In this document: positions 43,885 through 52,924 of the stretch, piece after piece | Numbering within the stretch: position 1 is the first letter of the stretch | Layout: every line of letters begins with the position of its first letter | From: Actinokineospora globicatena | GTDB taxonomy: Bacteria > Actinomycetota > Actinomycetes > Mycobacteriales > Pseudonocardiaceae | Direction: 5' to 3' | Assembly: GCF_024171945.1 (NCBI RefSeq) | Contig: NZ_JAMTCR010000004.1 | Span: 62,001-126,000, forward strand | Length of the DNA: 64,000 bases | The notes under the pieces: model-generated | Told to the model about the DNA's origin: nothing | What the model saw: the letters and a program-made list of their open reading frames with translations, nothing else | The model's database searches: none | Made by a program: the position numbers and the translations under genes

Positions 43885-45158
43885 CCCCGACTCAAGCGAA
43901 CGACAACACCGACCCGATGGGCCAACTCTTGGCCACTCGAATCGCCAACCTCGACCAAGGCATCCTGCACGCGAACCAGCCCGGGAACCTCGGCGGCCTC
44001 TTGGCCCACCACATCCTGGGCAGCGCCCGCGTCAGCTTCACCTGGAACGTCAGCCCAATGACGTCCGCTTGGCTGGACGAGAACGAGCACCGCCTCCCGC
44101 AAGGGCCGGTCCTTGCCACCCTGGGATTCGGCCTCGTCGGATTCCCGTCCGCGGAATCCGACGCCGCCCGCCGCCACTTGGCCGACGGTCTACCAACCCT
44201 CATGCGCAGGGACCCCTTCCCCGCGGATGGCATCACCTTCCTCAACGACCCCGGTCAAGTTGTCGGCCTGGCCTTGGCCGTGAACGCCGTGCACGAGGAG
44301 ATTCCCAAGGCGCGGGCGTGGCTGACGGACGTGCTCCACGACTCCCGACTGCGTCCTCCCTCGACGTTCCTCGGGACGTTCCACCAGTACGCCCGGCACC
44401 TCATCGGCGCTCCGGGCAGGTTCCGCCCGGATGTCCACGACCTCGACGACCCGACCGATCTCGCCGCGGTGCACTGGCTCATCTCCGTAGGCGCCGCTGA
44501 CAACCTCAAAGAAGCAGGCGCGGACGACATCCGATTCCTGCGGTCCCGTCTGCTGAACGGCTTGGCCCTCGGACACGCCGACACCAACTCCGCACCACGG
44601 TCCGCGCTTCTGCTGAAAGCCGCCACCCACATCGTCACCCGCAGCGTCGACGACCTCATCCTGAGCCGAAGCCACGTCGGCATCCTGCTCAGCCGATTCG
44701 AGGACGCCATGCGACGATGGCGCTACGACAAGGACGACCTGCAACACCCCATCCGCTGGCCCATCCGATCCGAGCGCGAAGTACAAGACATCCTCTGGCT
44801 CATCCTGCGTCCCGTCTTCGACGACCTCGTAGACGAGGAAACACTCAGGAAACTCGGACACAGTACCTACCGGGCCGACTTCGGAATCCCATCCCTCGAA
44901 CTCCTCATCGAAGTCAAATACGCCCGCTCGGCAGCCGACTTCAAAAAGTACGAGAAGGAAATCCTGGAGGACTACACTGCCTACCTCACGGGAAACGAAG
45001 CATACCGAAAGCTGGCGGTGTTCATCTACGACGAATCAGCCTCCAGTCAGGAGTACGGCACAACCCGCAACGCCTTGCTCAAGATGCCCAACATCACCGA
45101 CGTGATCATCGTGTCCCGCCCCAGCCACGTCCCATCACCACAGGACGAACAACGGTAG
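43881..45158 (+). CDS. Argonaute-partner PD-(D/E)XK nuclease
   Basis: The protein has 425 aa. The C-terminal domain has a PD-(D/E)XK core: REVQDILWLILRPVFDDL, then YRADFGIPSLELLIEVKYAR with D333, E344 and K346. The N-terminal about 270 residues (NLGGLLAHHILGSARVSF, GIRFL-type helices) are not recognised. GTG 43881 overlaps the Argonaute stop (GTGA). Long-B Argonautes with a separate nuclease (BPAN-type) are known to act in anti-plasmid or abortive defence; this pair matches that architecture but is not shown to be the same family. Confidence 0.82.
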   Translation: MTPTQANDNTDPMGQLLATRIANLDQGILHANQPGNLGGLLAHHILGSARVSFTWNVSPMTSAWLDENEHRLPQGPVLATLGFGLVGFPSAESDAARRHLADGLPTLMRRDPFPADGITFLNDPGQVVGLALAVNAVHEEIPKARAWLTDVLHDSRLRPPSTFLGTFHQYARHLIGAPGRFRPDVHDLDDPTDLAAVHWLISVGAADNLKEAGADDIRFLRSRLLNGLALGHADTNSAPRSALLLKAATHIVTRSVDDLILSRSHVGILLSRFEDAMRRWRYDKDDLQHPIRWPIRSEREVQDILWLILRPVFDDLVDEETLRKLGHSTYRADFGIPSLELLIEVKYARSAADFKKYEKEILEDYTAYLTGNEAYRKLAVFIYDESASSQEYGTTRNALLKMPNITDVIIVSRPSHVPSPQDEQR

Positions 45159-45354
45159 GGCTCGGCACTCCCGCCTCCAGCTACCGATATCGGTGCCCAC
45201 GCCCTGCGCCGCAACGTCGAACACGCAAGGTGACGACCTGCGGCCGGTACTGCTCACCCAACCTATCCGGCGCCCGAAGATCGAATGGGGTATTCATGGG
45301 GATCGCAACTGGCTACAACTCGTTCCAACGCGAACCAACTAGGCCCAACCGGTC

Positions 45355-45394
45355 GGACTGACCTGCGGAAACTCGCGTCTCTGCAGGTCAGTCC
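45355..45394. repeat. Inverted repeat near ICE2 right end
   Basis: GGACTGACCTGC and GCAGGTCAGTCC are perfect 12-bp arms around a 16-bp loop, 13 bp before attR. TGACCTGC also occurs at the ICE1 end beside tRNA-Val(CAC). It may be an integrase arm site or a terminator for the nuclease gene. Confidence 0.6.
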
Positions 45395-45406
45395 ACGTTC
45401 GGTCAA

Positions 45407-45457
45407 CCTTGACACGGTAGGGGTCACTGGTTCAATCCCAGTATCGCCCACCAGTTA
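45407..45457 (+). repeat. ICE2 attR (51-bp direct repeat)
   Basis: It is identical to 15938-15988. It contains only the 3' part of tRNA-Val(GAC); the 5' half, D-arm included, is absent, so it is not a tRNA gene. Confidence 0.9.
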
Positions 45458-45471
45458 CCTACACTGGTGAC

Positions 45472-45504
45472 AAGCCCCGTCCCTCTTCATGAGGGGCGGG
45501 GCTT
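45472..45504. terminator. Hairpin after attR
   Basis: AAGCCCCGTCCCTC pairs with GAGGGGCGGGGCTT. It has the same place and near-identical arms as the hairpin at 16003-16035, next to a former integrase 3' end. Confidence 0.75.
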
Positions 45505-45513
45505 CAGTGTTTT

Positions 45514-45655
45514 CATGAGGTGGAAATGGGGTTGGCCGGATTCTCGCCGCCCTAGCCCCGACCTTTCCAGCTGCGGAAACCATGTCCTTTGGTGTGACCT
45601 GCTGTGGTTGTCAACGCAAATGGACTCGCTTGCCGCCGAGCCTTCTGTGCGGGAG
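45514..45655 (-). pseudogene. Relic of a third integrase gene (3' end)
   Basis: Read on the minus strand, the sequence aligns with the last 30-40 codons and 3' flank of the ICE2 integrase. GCTCGG and TTTGCGTTGACAACC sit at matching places to GCTCGG and GTCGCGTTGACGACT, and GGTGGAAATGGGG recurs in the flank. A stop ends it early. It shows a second element once lay in tandem at this att site. Confidence 0.7.
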
Positions 45656-45698
45656 CAGGAGTAGCGAACCACCGCCGTTATGGCACGGGAGCAGCACC

Positions 45699-46226
45699 TC
45701 AGGGGGTGAGGCCGTCGAAGAGGAGGGTTGTGAGGCGTGGGGGTGTGGCGGGGGTGGTTTCGGTGATCCAGGCGATGGCGGTGGCTAGGTGGATGAGTTC
45801 GGCGGGGGTCAGGTCGGGGCGGACCATGCCTTGAGTGCGGGCTCGGGCGACCAGGTCGGCTGTGGCCTGTTCGACGGGGTGGCAGCGGGTGCTGAGGGGG
45901 CCGTCGGTGGGGGAGTGGGTGAGGCTGGCGGCTAGGCCGCGGTGTTGGGTGATGTGGGTGATCAGGGCGGTGAGCCACTCGCGGAGGAAGTCCGGGTGGT
46001 CGCGCAGGTCGGTGGCGAGTGCGGCGAGTGCGTCGAGGCTGGTGCCGACCACCTCGGCGATCAGGGCGTCCTTGTTGGGGAAGTGGCGCCACAGGGTGCC
46101 GGGGCCGACTCCGGCGCGGCGGGCGATGTCGTTCATCGAGGCGGCGTCCGCGCCCACCTCGGCGAAGACCTCGGCCGCGACCTCGATCAGGCGGGCCCGG
46201 TTGCGGCGCGCGTCCTCCCTGCTCAC
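45699..46226 (-). CDS. TetR-family regulator
   Basis: The protein has 175 aa. The HTH region is RARLIEVAAEVFAEVGADAA and IARRAGVGPGTLWRHFPNKD. GTG 46226 is preceded by AGGAGG at 8-nt spacing; the longer frame is rejected. It is divergent from the F420-type oxidoreductase, with two palindromes between them, so it probably represses both. Confidence 0.85.
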   Translation of the reverse strand: MSREDARRNRARLIEVAAEVFAEVGADAASMNDIARRAGVGPGTLWRHFPNKDALIAEVVGTSLDALAALATDLRDHPDFLREWLTALITHITQHRGLAASLTHSPTDGPLSTRCHPVEQATADLVARARTQGMVRPDLTPAELIHLATAIAWITETTPATPPRLTTLLFDGLTP

Positions 46227-46248
46227 GAAGTGGACCTCCTGACTGAAG

Positions 46249-46284
46249 CGGAGTGACGCTCCGTATATTCGGAGTACCACTCCG
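46249..46284. promoter_or_regulatory. TetR operators between divergent genes
   Basis: CGGAGTGACGCTCCG (46249-46263) and CGGAGTACCACTCCG (46270-46284, perfect 6-3-6) start 21 bp apart, two helical turns. Confidence 0.7.
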
Positions 46285-46304
46285 GATCGTACGGGAGGTA
46301 CGCC

Positions 46305-47198
46305 GTGCACATTGCTCTGCCCCGCATCGGGCTGTGGGTCGCCGGGATCGACCTGCTGCCCACCGCCGAGACCGCTGACCTCGCCGCGGAAGCCGAATCT
46401 CTCGGGTACGGCGCGCTCTGGCTCAGTGAAGGTCTTGTCCGGGACCCCTTCATGCAGGCCGCGACGCTGCTCAACGCGACCAAGTCCCTGGTCCTGGGCA
46501 CCGGAATCGCGGTCATCTGGGGCCGCCACCCGCGCAACATCCGCATGCAGACCCGGGCCCTCCTCGACGCTCACCCCGGTCGGTTCGTCCTCGGCCTGGG
46601 TACCTCGCATGCCCGCGTGGTCGAAGACGTCTTGGGCCTGACCTACGAACGTCCTCTTGCCACCCTCCGCGCCCACCTGGACCGCCTCGACGAACCCGAC
46701 CCCATCCTCGCCCTTGCCAATGTCACTTCCGACGCACCCGTCGCACCCCGCGTCCTGGCCGCGTTAGGTCCGAAGGCGCTCGCTTTGGCCCGGGACCGCG
46801 CGGCGGGCGCCTTCACCTACCTGACGACTCCCGAACACACCGCTCAAGCTCGGGCCATCCTCGGTCCCGATCGGGCCCTCATCGTCGAGCAGTCCGTAAT
46901 CGCCGCCACGCTCCCTGACGAGGCCAAAACCCTTGCCCGCCAACACATCGCCTCGTACCTCGCCGCCGCGCCGTACCGCGCGACTTGGCAACGCCTCGGC
47001 TTCACCGACCACGACCTCGCCGACGGCGGCAGCGACCGCCTCGTCACCACCCTGGTCGCCATCGGCGAGGACGAGATCGCGCGACGGGTCCACGCACACC
47101 TGGAAGCGGGCGCGGACCACGTCTGCCTGCAAGCCCTTTCCCCCAACCTCGGCACCGCCCCTCTCAACCAGTGGCGCGCCTTGGCGCTCAGGACTTAG
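46305..47198 (+). CDS. LLM-class F420-dependent oxidoreductase
   Basis: The protein has 297 aa. The luciferase-like TIM-barrel is visible in LAAEAESLGYGALWLSEGL, IAVIWGRHPRNIRMQT and LGLGTSHARVVEDVL. It resembles the TIGR03620-type actinobacterial F420 oxidoreductases. The substrate is unknown. GTG 46305 has GGGAGG upstream. It is the target gene of the divergent TetR. Confidence 0.85.
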   Translation: MHIALPRIGLWVAGIDLLPTAETADLAAEAESLGYGALWLSEGLVRDPFMQAATLLNATKSLVLGTGIAVIWGRHPRNIRMQTRALLDAHPGRFVLGLGTSHARVVEDVLGLTYERPLATLRAHLDRLDEPDPILALANVTSDAPVAPRVLAALGPKALALARDRAAGAFTYLTTPEHTAQARAILGPDRALIVEQSVIAATLPDEAKTLARQHIASYLAAAPYRATWQRLGFTDHDLADGGSDRLVTTLVAIGEDEIARRVHAHLEAGADHVCLQALSPNLGTAPLNQWRALALRT

Positions 47199-47506
47199 GC
47201 GTCGCGTGCCAGGCTTTTCCAGAGTTTCGGGCTCAACGGGTGTGCCGTCGAGCCAAATGTGGTTCAGGGTGTGGTTGAGATCGAGTAGGGGCGCCATTTG
47301 CGTCCACACCGGAGTCCGCTGGGCAGGTCCGGATCTCCGGCGGACAACCGGGTACGAGGTCGTGCGATTCAGTTGTGGGCGAGGGAATCCGACCTGCCCA
47401 TGGCCTTTGAGGGGCATGTGCGTGTGCGCCTTGACGACGTGGTGAGGATGTACGCGATCGTGTGAGTGGGGTCGTGGGGGAGGGGGGTGGGTGGTAGCAA
47501 CGGGGG
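47199..47506. other. Gene-free stretch
   Basis: This 308-bp stretch lies between the oxidoreductase and the secreted protein. I see no gene, RNA or repeat; it should hold the promoter of the next gene. Confidence 0.45.
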
Positions 47507-48202
47507 ATGAGAGCTTTGTGGGTTGGGAAAGTGGCGTTGGTGGCGGCCGTGTGGCTGGTGGCTTCTGGGGCGGGGGTGCAGGCGAGGGGGTTGGCCAGTA
47601 CGCCGGTGGGTGGGGCGGGGTTGACGGTCGATTTCTACGGGGCGCTGGATCTTGGGGCGCAGGGGGTTGCGGAGAGCACGATCGGTGGGGCTGGGCACAT
47701 CGATGGGGATGTCAACCTGAAGGTGGCCAAGGGGAGTTCGATCACCTACGGCAGTGTGTTCACCGGGGGGCGGGTGCTGTTGCTCGGCGGTGTCCGGCTG
47801 GCCAAGGGGGGTGACAGCGTTCTCATCTCCGGGATGTCGGTAAGCATGACGTCTGGGGTGATCACGGCGAAGGTCGGCGGACAGGCGGGTGTGCGGGTTG
47901 GGGAGATCAACTCGCTGGCGGCGGTGGGGGCCGTCAAACGGGCGGGGTCGACGGTCATCACGCTCAAGTTGGCGGACGACGGCATCAGCCTCGATGGGGA
48001 CTTCGCCGCGGCGGTCAACGACGAGTTGGGGACGTCGCTGAGCACCGGGACGGCCAACGGGGCGACTCTGGACATCGATGTCGACCTGGTGCGTGGTCAC
48101 GCGCCCGCCGCGGATCTGCTCGCGGTCCTGGGGCTTGACGCCGATCTCGGTCTCGCTGAGTTGCTGGCCCTGGACGTCAACACGGTGGTGGACTTGAGCT
48201 AG
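47507..48202 (+). CDS. Secreted protein of unknown function
   Basis: The protein has 231 aa. A signal peptide is present (ALVAAVWLVASGAGVQA). The mature part is rich in glycine and short beta-strand-like repeats (GGAGHIDGDVNLKVAKGSS, GVRLAKGGDSVLISGMSVS). I do not recognise the family. GGGGG a few bases upstream may be the ribosome site. Confidence 0.65.
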   Translation: MRALWVGKVALVAAVWLVASGAGVQARGLASTPVGGAGLTVDFYGALDLGAQGVAESTIGGAGHIDGDVNLKVAKGSSITYGSVFTGGRVLLLGGVRLAKGGDSVLISGMSVSMTSGVITAKVGGQAGVRVGEINSLAAVGAVKRAGSTVITLKLADDGISLDGDFAAAVNDELGTSLSTGTANGATLDIDVDLVRGHAPAADLLAVLGLDADLGLAELLALDVNTVVDLS

Positions 48203-48210
48203 TGGCAAGT

Positions 48211-48243
48211 GCCGTGGCGGGCATCGTGGGGGCCCGCCACGGC
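48211..48243 (+). terminator. Strong hairpin terminator
   Basis: GCCGTGGCGGGC and GCCCGCCACGGC pair perfectly over 12 bp around a 9-nt loop, 9 bp after the secreted-protein stop. Confidence 0.85.
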
Positions 48244-48745
48244 GATAAAGCGACGAATGTAGAGCTGCGCGAGTCCGGCATCCTAGTCGATCCATGCCGT
48301 ACCGCGAATAGCATGTTCGAACGACTCCGGATTGCCGCCACGGCCGTTCGTGAGATTTCTTCGACGCTGCCGGAATGTTACCAGTTGCCAGGTTGTGGCT
48401 GGTCGGACGCCGGGCAGGCGAAGTGTTCCGGGCCATTCAGGGCCATATCGGCGGCACGCCTGACATCAGACCTCGGGATAACAGATTTCAACTGTTGAAA
48501 TCCGAGCCGCGTCCATACCCGCTGCCACCAGGTGATTCAGTGCGATCACCGCGAGTGCCGGGTTTGCCGGATGTTGACAAACACCCATTCCCACCGCTGA
48601 TCGCGTTGACTGCGTCGCGCGGGCCTCTGGATGCTCGTTGCGTTCGGTGACGAACGAGCACCTCCGCGTCGCCAGCACCGCCGCCGGGAGACAGGCAACG
48701 GCCAAGCGGGTGCCGGGGACGCGACCCTGCCCACGAGGAGAGCTC
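48244..48745. other. Gene-free stretch upstream of the protease
   Basis: This 502-bp stretch has no convincing gene. TTGACA at 48574 with CTGATC 17 bp later could be the promoter of the protease gene, but is weak. Confidence 0.4.
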
Positions 48746-50293
48746 ATGAAGCGCACGACGATGACGGCCGGGGTAGCCCTCGCCGTTCTCGCCAGCGGTG
48801 TGGTCGCTTTCGCCGCACCCCCGGTGTTCGCAGGCCAGGACCAGGCCCCGGACCGCCAGGCGGTGGCCGTCTCGGCCGCCGACCGGGCGGCCGCGGGCGG
48901 CTTGGACGCCTTGGCCAAGGGCCCGGAGGAGGTCTACGCCAGGGACCTGGTCACCCCGTACCTCAACGACCTGTACTCGGTCAGCTACCAACGCACCTGG
49001 CGCGGCGTCCCGGTCGTCGGCGGCGACGCGACGGTGTTGGTCAACGGCCAGGGCCAGGTCAAGGCGACGGTGGCCGGGACGAGCGCGGCGGTGGCCGTCC
49101 CCACGACCACCGCCAAGATCACCAAGGCCGCCGCCGAGCGGACCGCGCGGTCGGCGCAGGCCAGCACCAGCAAGGTCCAGCCGAGCAGGCTGGTCGTCAA
49201 GGTGACCGAGGACAAGCCCGCGCTGGCGTGGGAGCAACTGCTGGTCGGCACCAAGACGGACGGCAGCCCCAGCCACCTGACCGTGTGGGTCGACGCGACC
49301 ACTGGCGCCGTGCTGGACCAGGTGGAGGACGCCGCCGCCGGTTCGCTCAACAGCGAGCTCAACGGCCAGGTCACCATCACCACCTCGAAGTCGGGCAGCA
49401 CCTACCGGCTGCTCGACACCACCCGTCCCGGCCTGCAGTGCGCGGACTACAGCACCAACCAGGTGTTCTCGAAGTCGACCGACTCCTGGGGCACCGGCAG
49501 CGGCACCAGCAAGGAGACCGGCTGCGGCGACGTGCTCTACGCCGCGCAGCAGGAGTGGAACATGCTCAAGGACTGGCTGGGCCGCAACGGGCACAACGGG
49601 TCCGGCCGCAGCTGGCCCGCGAAGGTCGGTCTGAACCAGCTCAACGCGTACTGGGACGGCTCGACGGTCACCATCGGCAAGAACTCCGCTGGCAAGTGGA
49701 TCGCGTCGATGGACGTCGTCGGTCACGAGTACGGCCACGGGTTGGACCAGAACACCCCGGGTGGCACGTCCCGCGAGGCAGGCCTCGGCGAGGCGACCGG
49801 TGACATCTTCGGCGCGCTGACCGAGGCGTACGCCAACAACGCCAAGGACCGCCCGGACTACCTGGTCGGCGAGACCGTCGACCTGCAGGGCCGCGGGCCG
49901 ATCCGCAACATGTACAACCCGTCGCTGGTCAACAACGACCCGAACTGCTACAGCTCCTCGATCCCCAACACCGAGGTGCACAAGGCTGCCGGTCCGCTCA
50001 ACCACTGGTTCTACCTGCTCGCCGAGGGCTCCAACCCCGGTGGTGGCAAGCCGACCAGCCCGACCTGCAACAACACCGCGGTGACCGGTGTCGGCATCCA
50101 GACCGCTGGCAAGATCTTCTACGGCGGCATGCTGCTCAAGACCTCCGGCATGACCTACAAGAAGTACCGCGTCACCACCCTGACGGCCGCGAAGAACCTC
50201 GACGCGACCTGCGGTCTGTACAACAAGACCAAGGCGGCGTGGAACGCGATCTCGCTGCCCGCGCAGGCAGGCGAGCCCACCTGCACCGCGTAG
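48746..50293 (+). CDS. M4 (thermolysin) family secreted metalloprotease
   Basis: The protein has 515 aa. A signal peptide, an FTP-type propeptide ([20 protein letters not shown]) and an M4 catalytic domain are visible. The zinc site is [12 protein letters not shown] (HExxH) with the downstream ligand [11 protein letters not shown], and the later catalytic His lies in [16 protein letters not shown]. It is exported and self-processed. ATG 48746 is preceded by GAGGAG. Length and domain order are normal for the family. Confidence 0.93.
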   Translation: MKRTTMTAGVALAVLASGVVAFAAPPVFAGQDQAPDRQAVAVSAADRAAAGGLDALAKGPEEVYARDLVTPYLNDLYSVSYQRTWRGVPVVGGDATVLVNGQGQVKATVAGTSAAVAVPTTTAKITKAAAERTARSAQASTSKVQPSRLVVKVTEDKPALAWEQLLVGTKTDGSPSHLTVWVDATTGAVLDQVEDAAAGSLNSELNGQVTITTSKSGSTYRLLDTTRPGLQCADYSTNQVFSKSTDSWGTGSGTSKETGCGDVLYAAQQEWNMLKDWLGRNGHNGSGRSWPAKVGLNQLNAYWDGSTVTIGKNSAGKWIASMDVVGHEYGHGLDQNTPGGTSREAGLGEATGDIFGALTEAYANNAKDRPDYLVGETVDLQGRGPIRNMYNPSLVNNDPNCYSSSIPNTEVHKAAGPLNHWFYLLAEGSNPGGGKPTSPTCNNTAVTGVGIQTAGKIFYGGMLLKTSGMTYKKYRVTTLTAAKNLDATCGLYNKTKAAWNAISLPAQAGEPTCTA

Positions 50294-50305
50294 TACTCGG
50301 CTGAT

Positions 50306-50339
50306 CAGGTGGGGCGGGGCTTCGGCTCCGCCCCACCTG
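50306..50339 (+). terminator. Strong hairpin terminator after protease
   Basis: CAGGTGGGGCGG and CCGCCCCACCTG flank a TTCG loop. Confidence 0.88.
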
Positions 50340-50349
50340 CCGTTTGGTC

Positions 50350-50892
50350 TCAAGTGGACGGTGGGGTCCACGCGCCGAACCACTGCTCGGCACCGAACTC
50401 CTGGAACCGCTCGACCTCGGTGAACCCCAACCTCGTCGCGAGGCGGATGGAGCGGTCGTTGGCGGTCTGGGTGCAGAGCACCACCGGTTCGCCCGGCAGC
50501 ACCCCGGCGAACCACTCGAGCGCCGCCGCACATGCCTCGGTCGCGTACCCGAATCCCCATGCCTGCGGGAGGAGGAGGTAGCCGAGCTCGACTTCCTCGA
50601 TGTCCGGCCGGAGGTGCCCTTGGCGGTCGGCGGCCCGCCGGTCGAGCGTGATCAGGCCGATCATCGCTCCGCCGCGTTCGACGGTGAAGACACCGGGGCG
50701 CTTGCTCGGTACTTCGGGGATATCACTCTCTAGTGCCTCGCGTGATCGGGGTCCGCCCAGGTAGGCGTAGACCACGGTCGAGGAGAGCATGTCGATGAAC
50801 GTCGCGCGGTCCTGGGCCTAGGGTTCGCGGAGCACCAGCCGCTCGGTCCTGATCGGGGTGGGAGGCCAGGAAATGGGGCCGAGGTCTGTCAT
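50350..50892 (-). pseudogene. GNAT acetyltransferase gene with one in-frame TAG
   Basis: ATG 50892 opens MTDLGPISWPPTPIRTERLV and LREP, then TAG at 50818-50820, then the same frame continues AQDRATFIDMLSS and a normal GNAT body with GYLLLPQAWGFGYATEACAA and TANDRSIRLATRLGF. Only codon 25 is affected. An internal start at 50790 could give a shorter protein that lacks the first strand. Confidence 0.78.
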
Positions 50893-51132
50893 GGCGCGCA
50901 ACCTATCGCGGTCGAGGGTCAAGACTCCGGCTGCTGTGGCAGGGATGGCGTGTGCGGTTGGCACTCGGCAGCTGCGGTATGGGGCCGTTGTCGCGCGCAC
51001 TGCAACGCGGCCAAGTTTCGGCCCACCAACGCTACGATCGCAGCGCTCGACTGGGGACTTCTGCCGCGGGGTGGGACCACTGAATGCTGGTCGGCACATG
51101 CCGGCTATCCCGACCTCCGCCTCCTTGGGGCG

Positions 51133-51609
51133 TCAGGTGGCGCGTAGCCAGGTGCGGACGCTGGTGAGGGCCTCGCCGCCGCTGGTGGTGTTGATGTCGG
51201 TGGCCAGGTCGGCGATGGTGACGGCGGCCAGTGCGGCGCGCCAGGCTTGTTCGGCGTCGGCCATCGCCCTGGCCACTGAGCAGCTGGTGCGGCACCGGGA
51301 CGGGTCGGCCGCGAGTGGGCCGCGTTGGCGGATCTCGGTGCAGCGGAAGAACGGCGCTGGTCCGTCGATGGCGGCCACCACGTCGAGCATGGTCACCTCC
51401 GCCGCGGGCCTGGTCAGCGTGTAGCCGCCGTCCTGGCCCTGGGTGGAGCGCACCACGCCCGCCCTGGCCAGGGCCTGCAGGTGCTTGGCGAGGTACGCGG
51501 GCGGGACGTCGTGCAGCTCGGCGAGGCGCTGAGTGGGCACCGGGTGCTCGGCCTGGCTGAGGCTGACGCAGCAGTGCAGCGCCCACTCCACGCCGTTGGA
51601 CAGCTTCAT
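51133..51609 (-). CDS. Rrf2-family regulator
   Basis: The protein has 158 aa. The winged-helix start is MKLSNGVEWALHCCVSLSQA and the family end carries three cysteines (FRCTEIRQRG, CRTSC) that could hold an Fe-S cluster as in NsrR/IscR-type members. It is divergent from the MFS gene with palindromic sites in between. It should sense redox or nitrosative stress and control the transporter (inference). Confidence 0.82.
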   Translation of the reverse strand: MKLSNGVEWALHCCVSLSQAEHPVPTQRLAELHDVPPAYLAKHLQALARAGVVRSTQGQDGGYTLTRPAAEVTMLDVVAAIDGPAPFFRCTEIRQRGPLAADPSRCRTSCSVARAMADAEQAWRAALAAVTIADLATDINTTSGGEALTSVRTWLRAT

Positions 51610-51626
51610 CCGCCGATCCTAGAACT

Positions 51627-51686
51627 CGGACAGGAGATATCCAAGTCGATCTCCGGTGTGCTAGGTTCCCGGACATTACTTGTCCG
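51627..51686. promoter_or_regulatory. Rrf2 operator sites
   Basis: CGGACATTACTTGTCCG (51670-51686) is a perfect 6-5-6 palindrome next to the MFS start. CGGACAGGAGATATCCA (51627-51643) is an imperfect copy next to the regulator start. Confidence 0.72.
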
Positions 51687-51703
51687 AGTTGAGAGGTGGC
51701 GCC

Positions 51704-52924
51704 GTGACCGACGCCGAAAGCCCGTCCAGGACAACGGGAACACCCGGTGACCGGGCCGCACTCGGTCTGGCCGCGGTGGCGCTGTTCGTCGCGGCGGTGA
51801 ACCTGCGACCAGCCATCGCCGCGGTCTCCCCGTTGGTCGACACCATCCGCGCGGACCTCGGGCTGTCCGCGACCGGCGCCTCCCTGCTCACCACCGTTCC
51901 GACGCTCGCCATGGGCCTGTGCGCCCCGCTGGCCGCCGTTGTCGCTCGCCGCTTCGGCTTGCACGGTGGTGTCACTGTTGGCCTGGTTGTCGTCGGCATC
52001 GGGACGCTCGCCAGGGTGCTGGGCAACGCGACCTGGTTGCAACTGTTGTGCGCCTTCGGTGTCGGCGCGGGAATCGCCATCACGCAGACCCTGCTGCCCG
52101 CCGTCGTGAAGTCCCGGTTCTCTGCGCGGCCTGGGCTGGTGACCGGTCTCTACACCGCTGGGCTTGGCCTCGGTGGGGCGGTCGCGGCTGGTGCCACCGC
52201 TCCGCTCAGTGAGGCCTTCGGGTCTTGGCCGGTGGCGCTGGGATCTTGGGCGGTGCTGGCGGTCGCCGGTATCGCGTTGTGGTCGGCGGCCAAGGGTTCG
52301 CTCAACCTCGGCGGTGATGTTGGGGTGCGCCGATTCACCGCCGTCGGACTGCCGTGGCGCAGTTCGACCGCGTGGCTGGTGACGGCGGTGTCGGCGGGCA
52401 ATTCCGCGCTGTACTACTGCGAATTGGCGTGGATCGCGCCGCTGCTGACCAACGACGGCGGTCGCACTGAGGCGACCGCGGGCGTGTTGCTGACCGTGAT
52501 GATCTCCATCCAGGTGGTCGCCATGATCGTCGTACCTGCCTTGCTCGGTGAGCGGCGGGACCAGCGCGCGGGCCTGGCCGTGACGGCTTTGCTGACTGCT
52601 GCTGGGTTCCTCGGGTTCGCCCTCGCGCCAGACTCTCCGGTTGTCTGGCTATCCATTGTGCTCATTGGCATCGGCCACGGTGGACTATTCCCGCTTGTGT
52701 TGACGCTGCCGGTCACCGCCGCGCGCGACGCTGCTGAGGCGGGTCGGATCAGCGGCATGGCGTTCTTCGTCGGGTACGGCTGTGCGGCCGCAGGGCCATT
52801 GGTGGTCGGCCTGCTGCGAGACGCGACGGGCGACTTCGAGCTGGCGTTCGTCCTGCTTGCCGTCGTCACCGCGGTGCTGGTGCTGCCGATCTTGGCTCTG
52901 TCACCGCACAAACTGCCGGACTAG
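51704..52924 (+). CDS. MFS transporter (CynX/NimT type)
   Basis: The protein has 406 aa with about 12 membrane segments. NLRPAIAAVSPLVDTIRADL is the hallmark of CynX/NimT-like MFS permeases. GTG 51704 has GAGAGG upstream. It is under apparent Rrf2 control. The substrate cannot be deduced. It ends convergent with the next MFS gene (4-nt overlap). Confidence 0.85.
   Translation: MTDAESPSRTTGTPGDRAALGLAAVALFVAAVNLRPAIAAVSPLVDTIRADLGLSATGASLLTTVPTLAMGLCAPLAAVVARRFGLHGGVTVGLVVVGIGTLARVLGNATWLQLLCAFGVGAGIAITQTLLPAVVKSRFSARPGLVTGLYTAGLGLGGAVAAGATAPLSEAFGSWPVALGSWAVLAVAGIALWSAAKGSLNLGGDVGVRRFTAVGLPWRSSTAWLVTAVSAGNSALYYCELAWIAPLLTNDGGRTEATAGVLLTVMISIQVVAMIVVPALLGERRDQRAGLAVTALLTAAGFLGFALAPDSPVVWLSIVLIGIGHGGLFPLVLTLPVTAARDAAEAGRISGMAFFVGYGCAAAGPLVVGLLRDATGDFELAFVLLAVVTAVLVLPILALSPHKLPD

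Noticed and set aside
45407-45480. A second tRNA-Val gene
   Set aside because: Only the 3' half is present; no acceptor 5' strand or D-arm. It is attR.
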